Assembly: GCF_014205255.1 (NCBI RefSeq)
Contig: NZ_JACHNE010000001.1
Span: 8,866,001 to 8,930,000 of the forward strand
Source of the DNA: Streptomyces caelestis
Lineage (GTDB): Bacteria > Actinomycetota > Actinomycetes > Streptomycetales > Streptomycetaceae
Direction: 5' to 3'
DNA: 64,000 bases
Shown: piece after piece, positions 1-8,616 of the stretch
How the letters are laid out: the number at the start of each line of letters is the position of its first letter
Position numbering within the stretch: the stretch's first letter is position 1
The notes under the pieces: generated by a model
Told to the model about the DNA's origin: nothing
Databases searched by the model: none
What the model saw: the letters and a program-made list of their open reading frames with translations, nothing else
Program-made: the position numbers and the translations under genes

Positions 1-21
1 TCTGATGGTCAATGGGGGACA

Positions 22-56
22 CCCGGTGAGCCCCGCGATCGCAGGGCTTCACCGGG
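22..56. terminator. strong hairpin at left edge
   Basis: CCCGGTGA-GCCC and GGGC-TTCACCGGG form a 12-bp near-perfect stem with one bulged base around a 10-nt loop (CGCGATCGCA). The size suits a factor-independent terminator for a gene lying left of the window. There is no clear T run, so the role is inferred. Confidence 0.45.
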
Positions 57-435
57 CCCCTCAGCCCGGCCAGGGAAGTCCTGAGCGCCCGCCCCGTCAC
101 CCGTTCGGCTCGGCCGGCACCGTTATGGAGTGGTTCGACCAGGAGGGATAGACCCGAGGTGTCCTGGTCAGGCCGCCGGGCGGCGAGGGAGGGGACGCGG
201 GCCTGTCGCCGGTGCTGCGCGCAGCTCGTCGGTGAACCGGGTGAGGGCCTCCTCGGCCGTGGGGACAGGGCCGAACAGCTCGGCCGAAGTACGTCTACAT
301 GGCGATCATGTCTCTGAACCTCACCGGCAAGGACAAGCCCGCTGAACCAGCCGCTGGAAGACCGCACGGAACGCCTCGGCATCACCTTTGACGGCCGTCT
401 CTCCGCAGCCCGTCAGTAACCCCAACCGCCCCTGG
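57..435. other. non-coding or degraded stretch
   Basis: No gene could be supported. The minus strand at about 215-295 reads like coding sequence (ELFGPVPTAEEALTRF), but it has no start, no homologue I recognise and no continuation, so it is at most a gene scrap. Confidence 0.3.
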
Positions 436-800
436 TTACACCGTCCGTTCTGGCAGACCCTGCTGCCGCTCACACTTGTCGCTGCCGCCCGACGGCTCCG
501 CCGGCTGCGCGCCGCCGATCAGGCCAGGGAGGTGGGCCACCAGGAAGATGACGAGGTTGGAGACGACCGGCAGGACCAGCGAGGCCATTGTCAGCACGAC
601 CGCCCCAGTGCCCGCGAAGACGCGTACCGCGGCCTGGAACCACATGGATAGACCCAGCGCTACCAGCAATGAGCTGATGAGGAGCGAAGGGAGCGCCAGA
701 GTGGACCCCGAGGGCCACCAGGCACGCGGCGACCATATTCCGGGTGTTCCGCAGCTGGATCACGCGGAGGGCCGGCGCGATGAACGCGCAGCGCGAACAT
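436..800 (-). pseudogene. membrane protein relic
   Basis: Minus-strand frames between about 800 and 436 give strongly hydrophobic segments (for example VVLTMASLVLPVVSNLVIFL) after a polar stretch reading LRVIQLRNTRNMVAA in another frame. This looks like the decayed end of a multi-spanning membrane protein with at least one frameshift. The family was not recognised. From here to 1126 I see no gene, only a possible plus-strand scrap at 820-953. Confidence 0.35.
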
Positions 801-1126
801 GCGGGTCGGTTCCTCAGCTCGACGAGCGCGCCGTACTTCGCCGTCGCCCAGGGCTTCGAGGTCCAGCGGGAGCCGGTCGGCAAACGCATCACCGCCCGCA
901 TCGCCCTGCCCGACGACCTGGGCGGGGACGTCACCGGACGCCGCCCCCAATAGCAGGCAGCGCTCCCTTGGCCCCGCTGTCGTGCCTGACGGCCTGCCGT
1001 GGAAGCGGCGGGCTGCAGGGGGGCGACGTCGGAAGGCTGGAGGTCGGGGCGGGGAGCTGGTAGCCGTCACGTATTCGTGACTGGAGCTATTCCTCTCCTT
1101 GCGCATGCTCGGGGCTCCGGTGTCAG

Positions 1127-2356
1127 TTAGCTGTGCGTCCGTCTGGTCGCGATCGCTGCCAGGGTGCCCAGGGTGAGGCAGGTGGCCATCACGGCTGCCA
1201 TGGGCGCGGGGCTTTGGGCGCCGAACAGTCCGACCAAGGGGGAGGCGGCTGCGCCGAGGAGGAACTGGCCGCTGCCGAGGAGTGCGGATGTGGCTCCGGG
1301 GGCGGCTCGGCCGCGGCTTTGAGCGATGGTGATGACGGCAGGGAAGAAGAGGCCGAATGCGCTGATGCTGATCAGTAGGCAGAGCCAGGTCAGGGGCATG
1401 CTGCTACCGGTGGTTGCCTGAATGAGAAGCAGTGCCGCTGCTCCGGCAGTGGCCAGGATGCCGCTGATGATGAGGAGGGCTTCGGGAGACCGGCGCCTGG
1501 TCAGGCGCCCGTAGGCGAGGCTTCCGGACATGTTGCCGATGGCGTTGACGCCGTAGACCAGGCTGGAGAGGGCAGGGGAGAGGTGGTAGATGTCCTGGAA
1601 GACGAAGGTGGTGCCGGCGATGTAGGCGAAGACGGCGGCTCCGCCGCAGGCGAGCGCCAGCACGGGGGTGACGACGGCGGGCTGTGCGGTTACCCGGCCG
1701 ATGGCGCGAAGGCTGGTGGCCAGGCCGCCGGTGAGGCGGGCGTCGGGCGGATGGGACTCGGGAACCCAGCGCCATACGCCCACGGCCAGGAGTATGCCCA
1801 TGAGGGCGAGGACGGCGAAGACATAACGCCAGGGAACGACGAGGAGCAGGGCGCCGCCGGCCAGCGGGGCCAGCACCGGGGCCATGGCGCCGATCGCTCC
1901 CAAACGGGAGAACACCGAAGGGAGTTCGCGGTCGTCGAAGAGATCGGTGACGACAGCTCGGGAGACCACGATCCCGGCGGCCCCTGCGACGCCCTGTCCC
2001 ACCCTCGCCGAGTTCAGCACAGCTACCGTAGGCGCCGCAGCGCACACGACGGAGAAGCCGGCGAACAACAGGGACCCGCCGATGAGGACGGGACGGCGGC
2101 CGACCGCGTCGCTGAGCGGACCGAGGGCAAGCTGCCCGGCGATGATGCCGACCAGAAAGCTGGTCAGGGACAGTTGCGCACCGGAGGCGTCGGTTGCCAA
2201 GGAGCGGGCCAAGTCGGGCAAGGCGGGGACATACATGTCTGTGGCCAGGGGGCTTACGCCGCTCAGTCCAGCCAGCACCAGCAGCAGGCGAAGACGCTTC
2301 GGCTTGACGGCGTACGGGCTGGCTGCCTCGGGCGAGGCCGCGGAACGGGTGGTCAT
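1127..2356 (-). CDS. Bcr/CflA-type MFS drug exporter
   Basis: The 409-residue protein has about twelve hydrophobic segments and begins, after a short basic tail, with LAGLSGVSPLATDMYVPALP, the first-helix motif typical of the Bcr/CflA (DHA1) multidrug exporters. The loop-2 MFS motif is present as GPLSDAVGRRPVLIGG at about residues 80-95. Length is normal for the family (about 400). It should act in the cytoplasmic membrane as a proton-coupled drug exporter; the substrate cannot be read from sequence. The start is ATG at 2356; only a weak, distant AAGGGG precedes it. It stands alone, with a polymerase relic upstream and no obvious regulator. The frame is intact. Confidence 0.9.
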   Translation of the reverse strand: MTTRSAASPEAASPYAVKPKRLRLLLVLAGLSGVSPLATDMYVPALPDLARSLATDASGAQLSLTSFLVGIIAGQLALGPLSDAVGRRPVLIGGSLLFAGFSVVCAAAPTVAVLNSARVGQGVAGAAGIVVSRAVVTDLFDDRELPSVFSRLGAIGAMAPVLAPLAGGALLLVVPWRYVFAVLALMGILLAVGVWRWVPESHPPDARLTGGLATSLRAIGRVTAQPAVVTPVLALACGGAAVFAYIAGTTFVFQDIYHLSPALSSLVYGVNAIGNMSGSLAYGRLTRRRSPEALLIISGILATAGAAALLLIQATTGSSMPLTWLCLLISISAFGLFFPAVITIAQSRGRAAPGATSALLGSGQFLLGAAASPLVGLFGAQSPAPMAAVMATCLTLGTLAAIATRRTHS

Positions 2357-2429
2357 AGCGCGGCGGCCGCCCCTTCTCCAGGATCAGGTGTTCGCGCTCG
2401 CGGAGCGGTGTGTCCCGGCGGCGTACCCA

Positions 2430-2620
2430 GGGAAAAGCCAGGCGGTTCGTGCTGGCCGGCGTCGAGGAGGTCCTCGCCCCTGAGCGTGATCCCGGTCGCC
2501 ACGCCGGAGACCGGCGGCGTCCATCAACTGGTAGGCCACGGCGCGCAGGTCCTCGTCGTGTGCGGAGGGCTCGACCAGGCGGCGGGTCTTCTCCCACCGG
2601 CTGCCGCTGGCGAACCTCAG
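2430..2620 (-). pseudogene. Y-family DNA polymerase C-terminal relic
   Basis: On the minus strand 2620-2505 reads LRFASGSRWEKTRRLVEPSA then HDEDLRAVAYQLMDAAGL, and after a frameshift TGITLRGEDLLDAG follows. This is the order seen in the little-finger domain at the C-terminus of Y-family polymerases (DinB/ImuB type) of Streptomyces. The catalytic palm is absent, so this is a 3' scrap with a frameshift near 2505. Confidence 0.55.
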
Positions 2621-2641
2621 CCCGCCTCGTTTTGATGTTGC

Positions 2642-3499
2642 TTATTCGGAGGGTTCGGCGATCAGCGCCGTACCGATCTTGCGGAAGCCGAATCGGGCGT
2701 AGACTCGCGCGACATCGTCATCACCTGCAGACAGGAAGACGGTTGCCGCCCCCCGCAATCGGGCGTCGGCCACCAGTGTCGCGGTGACCGCGAGTGCGAG
2801 ACCGCGACGGCGAGCTGCGGGGAGCGTGCCGACGCCGACGATCTCGCTGACTCCTGCGAGCGGTTGGTGCTGGCCTGCGGACAGCGCGGATCCGTGCTCG
2901 ACAGCTGCGGCGACCGCCGTTCGACCTGCCCGGATACGCACGATAGCGCGGTCCACCGATCCGTCGGCGATACGAGCGTCGGTCGCTTCCGTCAGTTGCG
3001 GTGTTCCCGCGAGACCGACGTGGGTTCCAGGCTCGGCGAAGGCGAGGTGAGGAACGGCCAGGGCGCTGGGCAGTATCGGATCGTCCGCGCCTACGATCCG
3101 CACCTCTATGCTGCCTGACCACCCGTCCAGGGAAGCTGCGGGAGTACCGGGATCGAGCACCATCAGCGGATGTTCGTGGACCACGAGTCCCGACTCCTCG
3201 ACTGCTGACCGCAGCTTGGGCGTGGTCTCGGCGACCCATTCGAAACTCTCCGGGATCCCCAGCTCCCGCTGGCGAGCACGGACCTTCTGCACGTCGGAGG
3301 CGTTCAGTGGTCCGGACCATCCCCGTGTGGGACGTGCGTAGAACGGCCAGCCCGGGCCCTCCCGCACGAACAAGGTGAGCGGCCCGTGGTCCTCGACGCG
3401 GGCGCCGTGGCGCGGGACCGCGTCGTAGTACTCCTCGAGCCGGTCCAGCAGTGCCCGCTCAGGATGATCGTCAAAATCGGCAGAAGTCACGCCAGGCAT
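2642..3499 (-). CDS. GNAT family N-acetyltransferase
   Basis: The 285-residue protein carries at its C-terminus the GNAT acetyl-CoA-binding pattern: beta-strand EIVGVGTLPAARRRGLALAV (about residues 215-234), then a helix, then VFLSAGDDDVARVYARFGFRKIG, the usual final strand and FGF motif. The N-terminal half is less conserved, as in the two-domain GNATs of actinomycetes. It should transfer an acetyl group from acetyl-CoA to an unknown amine. The reading frame is open further upstream to 3598; ATG at 3499 was chosen because MPGVTSADFDDHPERALL starts the compositionally protein-like part. Its upstream side abuts an IS remnant ending at 3604, which may have cut the promoter. Confidence 0.75.
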   Translation of the reverse strand: MPGVTSADFDDHPERALLDRLEEYYDAVPRHGARVEDHGPLTLFVREGPGWPFYARPTRGWSGPLNASDVQKVRARQRELGIPESFEWVAETTPKLRSAVEESGLVVHEHPLMVLDPGTPAASLDGWSGSIEVRIVGADDPILPSALAVPHLAFAEPGTHVGLAGTPQLTEATDARIADGSVDRAIVRIRAGRTAVAAAVEHGSALSAGQHQPLAGVSEIVGVGTLPAARRRGLALAVTATLVADARLRGAATVFLSAGDDDVARVYARFGFRKIGTALIAEPSE

Positions 3500-3603
3500 C
3501 CAAGTAACAGGCCACCAGCGACACCACTTCATTTCGACCCGTCCGCAGGGCTGCTCGGCCGGAATTCGTTCCTGCCCGAACTGGACGCGCTGCATCACGC
3601 CTA

Positions 3604-3693
3604 GGTTCTGTCTCTTTGGTCAGCGTCGCGTACAGATGAGGATGGCGGCGAGGTGGAGTGCGGCCTGGTAGCCGATGGCGAGCTTGTCGCATC
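3604..3693 (-). mobile_element. IS5-type transposase C-terminal remnant
   Basis: The minus strand from 3693 reads DKLAIGYQAALHLAAILICT ending RR-stop at 3620. This is the C-terminal tail of IS5-family DDE transposases in Streptomyces, followed by AAAGAGACAGAACC, which looks like the terminal inverted repeat. Only the last about 24 codons and one IS end remain. Confidence 0.65.
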
Positions 3694-3772
3694 CATCTGG
3701 AGTCCACGCGCCGCTGACGAGCGCCTACGCTGGATCGTCACCAGGGCGCACGTTGCCTGATGCGGCACTAGC

Positions 3773-4322
3773 TCAGCGGAACGGTGGGACCGAAGACCAT
3801 ACGCCGACCACTGCTCGGCGCCCCACTCCTCGAACCGCTCCACCTCGGTGAACCCCAGCTTCGCCGCAAGGCGCATCGCGCGGTCGTTGGCGGTCTGGGT
3901 GCAGAGCACCACCGGCTCGCCGGGGAGCGCGTCGGCGAACCAGTCGAGTGCCGCTGCGCACGCCTCGGCGGCGTACCCACATCCCCACGCTTCCGGTAGG
4001 AACATGTAGCCGAGCTCGGCCTCCCCGGACTCCGGACGAACGTGTCCCGGACGCTCCGCGTCGCGCCGATCGAGAAGCGTGATTGTGCCGATCATCGCTC
4101 CGTCGAGAGCGACCACGAAAAGGCCAGGGCGCCGCCCGGGTATCTCGGGCACTGCGCGTTCGAGCTCATCACGCGGTCGGGGCCACCGAGGTAGGTGCGC
4201 ACCTCTGGTGAGGCGAACAGCTCGATGAACGCCGCACGGTCAGGCCCTCGGACTCGCGGAGTACGAGCCGTTCGGTCCTGATCGGAGCAGGTGGCCAGGC
4301 GACGGGCCCGAGCTCGGTCATG
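3773..4322 (-). pseudogene. GNAT acetyltransferase, frameshifted
   Basis: Reading leftward from ATG 4322, the first frame gives MTELGPVAWPPAPIRTERLV, the usual start of RimJ-type GNATs. The protein then continues in a second frame (AAFIELFASPEVRTYLGGP, about 4245-4190) and a third (PEIPGRRPGLFVVALDGAMI from about 4152, then ELGYMFLPEAWGCGYAAEA, the acetyl-CoA motif). The C-terminus also drifts out of frame near 3800 and runs into the neighbouring IS remnant. Two or three indels therefore break one gene of about 180 codons. It would have acetylated a protein or small-molecule amine. Confidence 0.7.
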
Positions 4323-4807
4323 GCGGGCAACCTATCGCACGCCCGTGGGGGTGATCCGAAAGGAGAAGTCCCAGCCCGGAGTCCTCCTCTCGCCGAGTCC
4401 TGATCGGTGTCGGGGCAGTCGATCTGCGCCCCAGCGTCGAGGAACCCATCTATCTGACTCCCCAAAAGCGGGACGTTCATCCGAGTTCCGAGGGTCCGAC
4501 CCGCAGGAGTCCGGGAACCCGCGCGTTTCCGGCCGTACCGACGGCAGGGTCTCCATGCTGCTGGCCTTCAACGGCGCCGCCCTCGCCGGCCTGTCCACGC
4601 TGGCCATGGTGTCCAGGCGGAAGCCCGCGTCGGTGCATCGGTCGGCGACGACGATGACCTCGTCCGCGGGCCGGGTCTGGAGCACTGGCCGACGGAGGTT
4701 ACGACATCACCGACTACCGGGCCATCTGCCGAGATCCGCCGGGTCGTACACCGGGCTGTAGTGCTGCACACCGCAGGCGCCTTCCGGACGAGGCTGCCCC
4801 ACGCACC
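4323..4807. other. degraded stretch, possible glycosyltransferase scrap
   Basis: No intact gene. On the minus strand at about 4685-4630, LLQTRPADEVIVVADRCTDA matches the way family 2 glycosyltransferases begin (DEVIVVxDxSxD), but the frame is lost at once. The rest shows no coding signal I can support. Confidence 0.3.
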
Positions 4808-5273
4808 GTGACCGTCTGGGTCGGCGGCTTACCGGTCGCGGCCGGGTTCGTCTACGGTGCCGGCGACGTCTACTACGAAGGCAACGTCTCCACCACGGCA
4901 GCCCCCACACAGGCCCAGCACCTGACTCGCAAGGACTACGTCGACAGCCGTGTCAGCCCCGCCCCCGTCACGCTGACCGACGCCCCCACCATCGCCACCA
5001 ACGCCGCGCTGGGCAACCACTTCCGCGTCACCCTCCAGGGCAACCGCACACTGGGCACACCCACCAACCCCACCGATGGAAAACGCATCACCTGGGAACT
5101 CATCCAGGACGCCACCGGGAACCGCACGCTGACCCGCAGCTCCGCTTTCGTCGTGGGCTCCACGATCCCTCCACCCTGCTCACCACCACGGCGAACAAGC
5201 GTGACTTCCTCACCGCGGTCTACAACGCATCCACCGCCAAGTGGTACGTGATCGACTTCGTCAAAGGCAACTG
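4808..5273 (+). pseudogene. phage tail-fibre-like protein, frameshifted
   Basis: The plus strand encodes AAPTQAQHLTRKDYVDSRV near 4910-4965, a phrase typical of phage tail fibres and structural proteins (QAxHLTRKDYVD), then ALGNHFRVTLQGNRTLGTPT and KRITWELIQDATGNRTLTRS. Near 5165 the frame shifts by one base; in the new frame LLTTTANKRDFLTAVYNAST and KWYVIDFVKGN-stop complete the domain at 5273. No other phage genes surround it, so this is an isolated prophage scrap. The N-terminus is uncertain; ATG 4852 or an upstream GTG are possible. Confidence 0.6.
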
Positions 5274-5565
5274 ACCGAGTGACCGACGCAGGCCAGCGTC
5301 CGGCGCGGTTACCGGTCCTCGGTTCTTGCCTCGCATCGGACCATGCCGCGCCTCAGGCCGCAGCCAGGACTCCCCTCCATGACATGTTTCGGCGAGGGGC
5401 GGCATGTCAGTGGCGCATCGGCCATGGACGAACCGTCCGGTCAAGGATCAAGACGGGCACCACGGACCGGGATGGGCAGACCGCGGTCAAGACATCCGAT
5501 GCAGTTGATCTGCCAAGCGGTGGCGGTTGGCTGTGGTGTCAGTGGGGTGTGACAGCATCCGCCGA

Positions 5566-6156
5566 ATGACGAGTGCACACGCAGGAGGCGGCTTGGAGAT
5601 GTTCCGGGTCGGCGACTTCCCCATCTACACGTTGACCTTCGTACGGGGGCTGAGTCCTGTCGAGTTGCTCACCCGCATGAGAGTTGACCAGGAAACCCTT
5701 GCACTTCGCGACGGGATGGATCTGTCGGACGACTTCGGCGACGACCTTCTCAACGATGAGGAACCCGTCGTCACCACGGGCGTCGATGGAGCATGGACCT
5801 GGGCGTGGGAACAGGGTGGTGTGCACGGGCTCGAGGCGCAGATCTTGAGCGCCGTGTCCGTCGGTACCGAGGCCGTTGCCCTGCACTACAACGAGAAGCC
5901 GATGTACTGGTTCAAGTACGCCGTCGACGGCGACGTCATCGTCGACTTTCACACGCTCCAGGGGATTGAGCCGACCGGGCAGGACCCGACACGGCTTGAT
6001 GAGTACATGCGGCCGTTGGGGCTCGTCCCTGGCGAGCAGCCCCCTCTCTATGGCGTCCTGTCGCTTGTTGAGAACGCTTTCGGTATCCGGCTGACGCACC
6101 CGGGAGAGGTGGACGATCTGCGTATGAGCGGCCGGTTGAGCCCTTTGCCGGAGTGA
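5566..6156 (+). CDS. DUF6461-type protein
   Basis: The 196-residue acidic protein contains the phrases YTLTFVRGLSPVELLTRM, GVDGAWTWAWEQGGVHGLEA and AVALHYNEKPMYWFKYAVDG, the pattern of the DUF6461 family found in many copies in Streptomyces. Function is unknown; family members are small and cytosolic, without signal peptide or membrane helix. The start was set at ATG 5566 (MTSAHAGG); ATG 5599 (MFRVGD) is a plausible alternative because the conserved part begins there. The frame is intact and ends with SPLPE-stop. It stands alone between a phage scrap and a gene-poor stretch. Confidence 0.75.
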   Translation: MTSAHAGGGLEMFRVGDFPIYTLTFVRGLSPVELLTRMRVDQETLALRDGMDLSDDFGDDLLNDEEPVVTTGVDGAWTWAWEQGGVHGLEAQILSAVSVGTEAVALHYNEKPMYWFKYAVDGDVIVDFHTLQGIEPTGQDPTRLDEYMRPLGLVPGEQPPLYGVLSLVENAFGIRLTHPGEVDDLRMSGRLSPLPE

Positions 6157-6627
6157 CTCCTCATGTGACTGGACCGTCCCAGTTCGGTGGAGGGGGCTGT
6201 CAAGATGTCGAGCAGCGGCCCTCCGGCCGCGCACCACCAGATTTCCCCGCCCGCCGCCAAGTACCCACAAGCCGCTGCAAGGGTGACGATCGGCGGGGCC
6301 GGGAAGGCGGTGGTCTCGTCGTAGGGGACATTCTTGGTGAGGCAGTGGTGGAGATCCGAGGAGGCGGTTGAAGAGGTTGCGTTGGGCGGCGGTGTGCCGT
6401 TCTCCGGCTTCGTGTACGTGGGTGCAGCTTCGCTGGTCGGGCGTCCGAGGCTCGCCGGGCGATGGCGCGAGCATGCCAAGCCGCATCCCGCGTCAGTCGT
6501 CCCTCCCAGCTCGACACCCAAGGTCTGGAAGCCCACCGGAGTTACGAAGGGAGGAAGTGCTCAACGCCCTGGGGATCCTCCAGCGAGTAGGGCCGGGGTA
6601 CGGCGGGCAGGCCGCCGTACCTAGCGG
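6157..6627. other. gene-poor stretch
   Basis: About 470 bases with open but unconvincing frames on both strands and no recognisable protein. Positions 6536-6600 on the plus strand (EEVLNALGILQRVGPG) may be a small coding scrap. No regulatory motif was seen. Confidence 0.3.
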
Positions 6628-7247
6628 CTGCTGCCGAAGAACGTACGGATCTCCGCCCTGCGCAAGCTACCCGGCGACTGGCCGGGGGGGGGCTGCGTAC
6701 CGGTGGCGTTCGTCTTCACCGGGAGCGCGCCAGCCGGATCCGCGCGCCTGGAGCAGGCCGCCCGCGCGTACTTCGCCAGCGCCCCCTACCTGGGGATAGA
6801 GGCGGGCATTACGGCCGTCGACTACCACCAGGCGGTGCCCGTGGCCGTCACCGAGCTGGAGCGGCTCACCGCCGACCCGGCCGGCGCCGGGGGCGCGGTG
6901 TGGCGCAGGCTCGGGCGCGGTGAGTGGCAGACCCTGACCCAGGCCTTGGACAACCCCGACGGCGACCGGCTGTACGCGGTGCAGCGAGAGCACGCCCGGC
7001 GGACGTCGGGCCGAGCGCGAGGCCGCCGAAGCGGGAGGCGCAGCTGCCGGTGTGCGCCCGCTGCGGAGCGAAGTTCACCGACGACCGCTGGGCGCAGATG
7101 TGCGGGCCGTGCGCGGACACGGCGAGCGCTCGGGCCGAAGCCGAACGGGGCGCGCGACGCCAGGCGGAGGAAGCTGCTACCCGCGCGGCGACCGAACGCC
7201 CGGCGCCCAAGAGCCGCGGCGTGTTCGGGATCGGGCCGCGCCGGTAG
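6628..7247 (+). pseudogene. zinc-ribbon hypothetical protein, frameshifted
   Basis: After an in-frame TAG at 6622 the frame reads LLPKNVRISALRKLPGDWPG, crosses a nine-G run, and continues VAFVFTGSAPAGSARLEQAA to about 7000 (ending DGDRLYAVQREHARRTSG). A Glu/Ala-rich piece follows in another frame, and then, in a third, KREAQLPVCARCGAKF with CxxC and MCGPCADTAS with a second CxxC, ending GVFGIGPRR-stop at 7247. The two CxxC pairs suggest a zinc ribbon at the C-terminus. Possible start codons are CTG 6628 or 6631, or GTG 6703. Two indels around 7000-7040 break it. The family is an unnamed Streptomyces protein. Confidence 0.55.
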
Positions 7248-7392
7248 CCGCTGGGCAAGCCCAAGGGCAGCCCGGGCAAGCCGTCCCGGACGGCGGCTTG
7301 CCCACCGCCCCGAGGCTCGCGAGAGGAAAGCCTCACAACCGAGGGCCGCTGCCCGGACCGCGTTGTCGGTGGTGGCTGGAAGGCTGGTCGGC

Positions 7393-7689
7393 ATGAACGG
7401 AGATGAGCAGCTGCTACGCGGCCGGGTCTACGGCCACGACCACGACGACCCCAACCCGGGCCCGCTCCCGCACCAGACGTACGCCGCGCTGATAGGCGGG
7501 CCGCTGGACGGACTGCTGTTGGACATCACAGGCTGGCGGCCGGAGGAAGTCGACGACGGCGCGGCCCTGCCCACCGAGCTCGGGCAGTTCCCTGGTGGTC
7601 GGTCGCTGTACGACCCGCGCCCCGGCGAACCGCGCAAGCCTGGCCCGGGCGTGAGCTGCCGCTTCCACTACTCCGGCGACACGCCCTGA
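7393..7689 (+). CDS. small conserved hypothetical protein
   Basis: The 98-residue protein starts at ATG 7393 (MNGDEQLLRGRVYGHDHDDP) and contains YAALIGGPLDGLLLDITGW and SRSLYDP-like phrases, ending SCRFHYSGDTP. No domain was recognised and there is no signal peptide or membrane helix. A second, broken copy lies at 32713-32976, where a GAA codon corresponding to this gene has become TAA. The intact state here and the conserved third-position G+C suggest a real gene. Downstream, two small minus-strand genes (7735-7978 and 8066-8230) face it. Function unknown. Confidence 0.6.
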   Translation: MNGDEQLLRGRVYGHDHDDPNPGPLPHQTYAALIGGPLDGLLLDITGWRPEEVDDGAALPTELGQFPGGRSLYDPRPGEPRKPGPGVSCRFHYSGDTP

Positions 7690-8120
7690 CACAGCCCCGA
7701 CCATCAGTCCGACCACGGCAGGTCTGCGCGCTGCTCACCCGCCACCGGCTTGCTTCGGCTTGCCCTCGGTCAGCTGGCTGGCGGTGTTCTCGATCCACAG
7801 CAGCGTCCACTCGACTCCGGCCTGCCATCCGGGCTCCGCGCTGGCATACCGGCCTTCGGCGTCGGCCCGGATCCTGGCAGCGGGGCTGCGCAGCTCCCTC
7901 TGGGAATCTCTCCCGTAGGGCCAAGTCCATGGCCTGGCGCATCTCGTCAGTAATGTCACCGGGTCGGAGCTCGCTCATCGCGCCACCTTGGACGACCGCC
8001 CCCACCGCTGGCCAGACCGACCCCGACCACGGCTGGTCAGCGGGACGCGGCCGGGGCCCGCAGCGCTACGAGCCCGGCTCCTGGCGCAGGTCCAGGAAGA
8101 ACCGCAGCCGTACACCGGGC
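7428..8120. repeat. long near-duplicate, copy A
   Basis: Positions 7428-7723 and 8023-8120 match 32713-33096 at high identity. Copy A has 314 extra bases bounded by near-identical 15-base direct repeats (CCGACCACGGCAGGT at 7709 and CCGACCACGGCTGGT at 8023). Copy B has a single hybrid of the two. Confidence 0.85.
7735..7978 (-). pseudogene. small hypothetical protein, frameshifted
   Basis: From ATG 7978 the minus strand reads MSELRPGDITDEMRQAMDLA then LRERFP; a frameshift near 7900 leads to LRSPAARIRADAEGRYASAE and WTLLWIENTASQLTEGKPKQ, ending AGGG-stop at 7735. Together this is about 80 residues, mostly helical and charged. The gene lies exactly in the segment that is missing from copy B of the repeat. 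Function unknown. Confidence 0.5.
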
Positions 8121-8230
8121 TCGCCGGGCTCCCGAGTCGTGCGGTCCGCCGGTGCGATGGCGCACCGTGCGGCGAGCAGCTCCTGGACCGCGAGCGCGGT
8201 TTCATCATCAGCGGCCGCGACCTCCACCAC
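8066..8230 (-). CDS. short conserved hypothetical protein
   Basis: The minus strand reads VVEVAAADDETALAVQELLA, then RCAIAPADRTTREPGEPGVR and LRFFLDLRQEPGS-stop at 8066. The phrase recurs in many Streptomyces small proteins of unknown function. An in-frame TAG lies just upstream, so the start must be GTG 8230 or 8227, giving about 54 residues; it may be an N-terminally shortened gene. The same C-terminus (EPGVRLRCFLDLREQPGS) is found at 33040-33096 in copy B. Confidence 0.45.
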   Translation of the reverse strand: MVEVAAADDETALAVQELLAARCAIAPADRTTREPGEPGVRLRFFLDLRQEPGS

Positions 8231-8325
8231 GGCCAGGCCCGGCTATGCCACATGCGTGTCAGCGATCTGCCTCATGCCTGGCACTACGCGCCGGCGTCCG
8301 CAGAAGTTCTCCGATCCCGGCGTGT

Positions 8326-8460
8326 TCACCCGACCGAGTAGGGCCCCGGCCATTTGCGCGGCCGGCGCCCGGACGTCTTCTTGGCCGCGGCCTTGTTCGT
8401 GGTCTTCTTCGCCGCTGGCGAGGAACTCAGAGGGGACCAGGCGCTCCGTGAGAGGTGACG
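8326..8460 (-). pseudogene. Lys/Ala-rich C-terminal tail
   Basis: The minus strand gives SSSPAAKKTTNKAAAKKTSG then RRPRKWPGPYSVG-stop at 8326. Such Lys/Ala tails occur on DNA- or RNA-binding proteins of actinomycetes. No start or globular domain is visible, so it is probably only the end of a lost gene. Confidence 0.35.
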
Positions 8461-8616
8461 ATGTGAGGGAGGGACCCCGAGGCCCGAGGTGCGGCGTCGG
8501 GGTCAGGGGGGAGGTGAAGGTCCGTCACTGCTCCTGCGCGGAAGGCGGCCAGGCAGGCGCACGACCCGGTGTGCACCCGCCCGCCGCGCCACGCCCGCCG
8601 CGTGATGTCGAGGCCG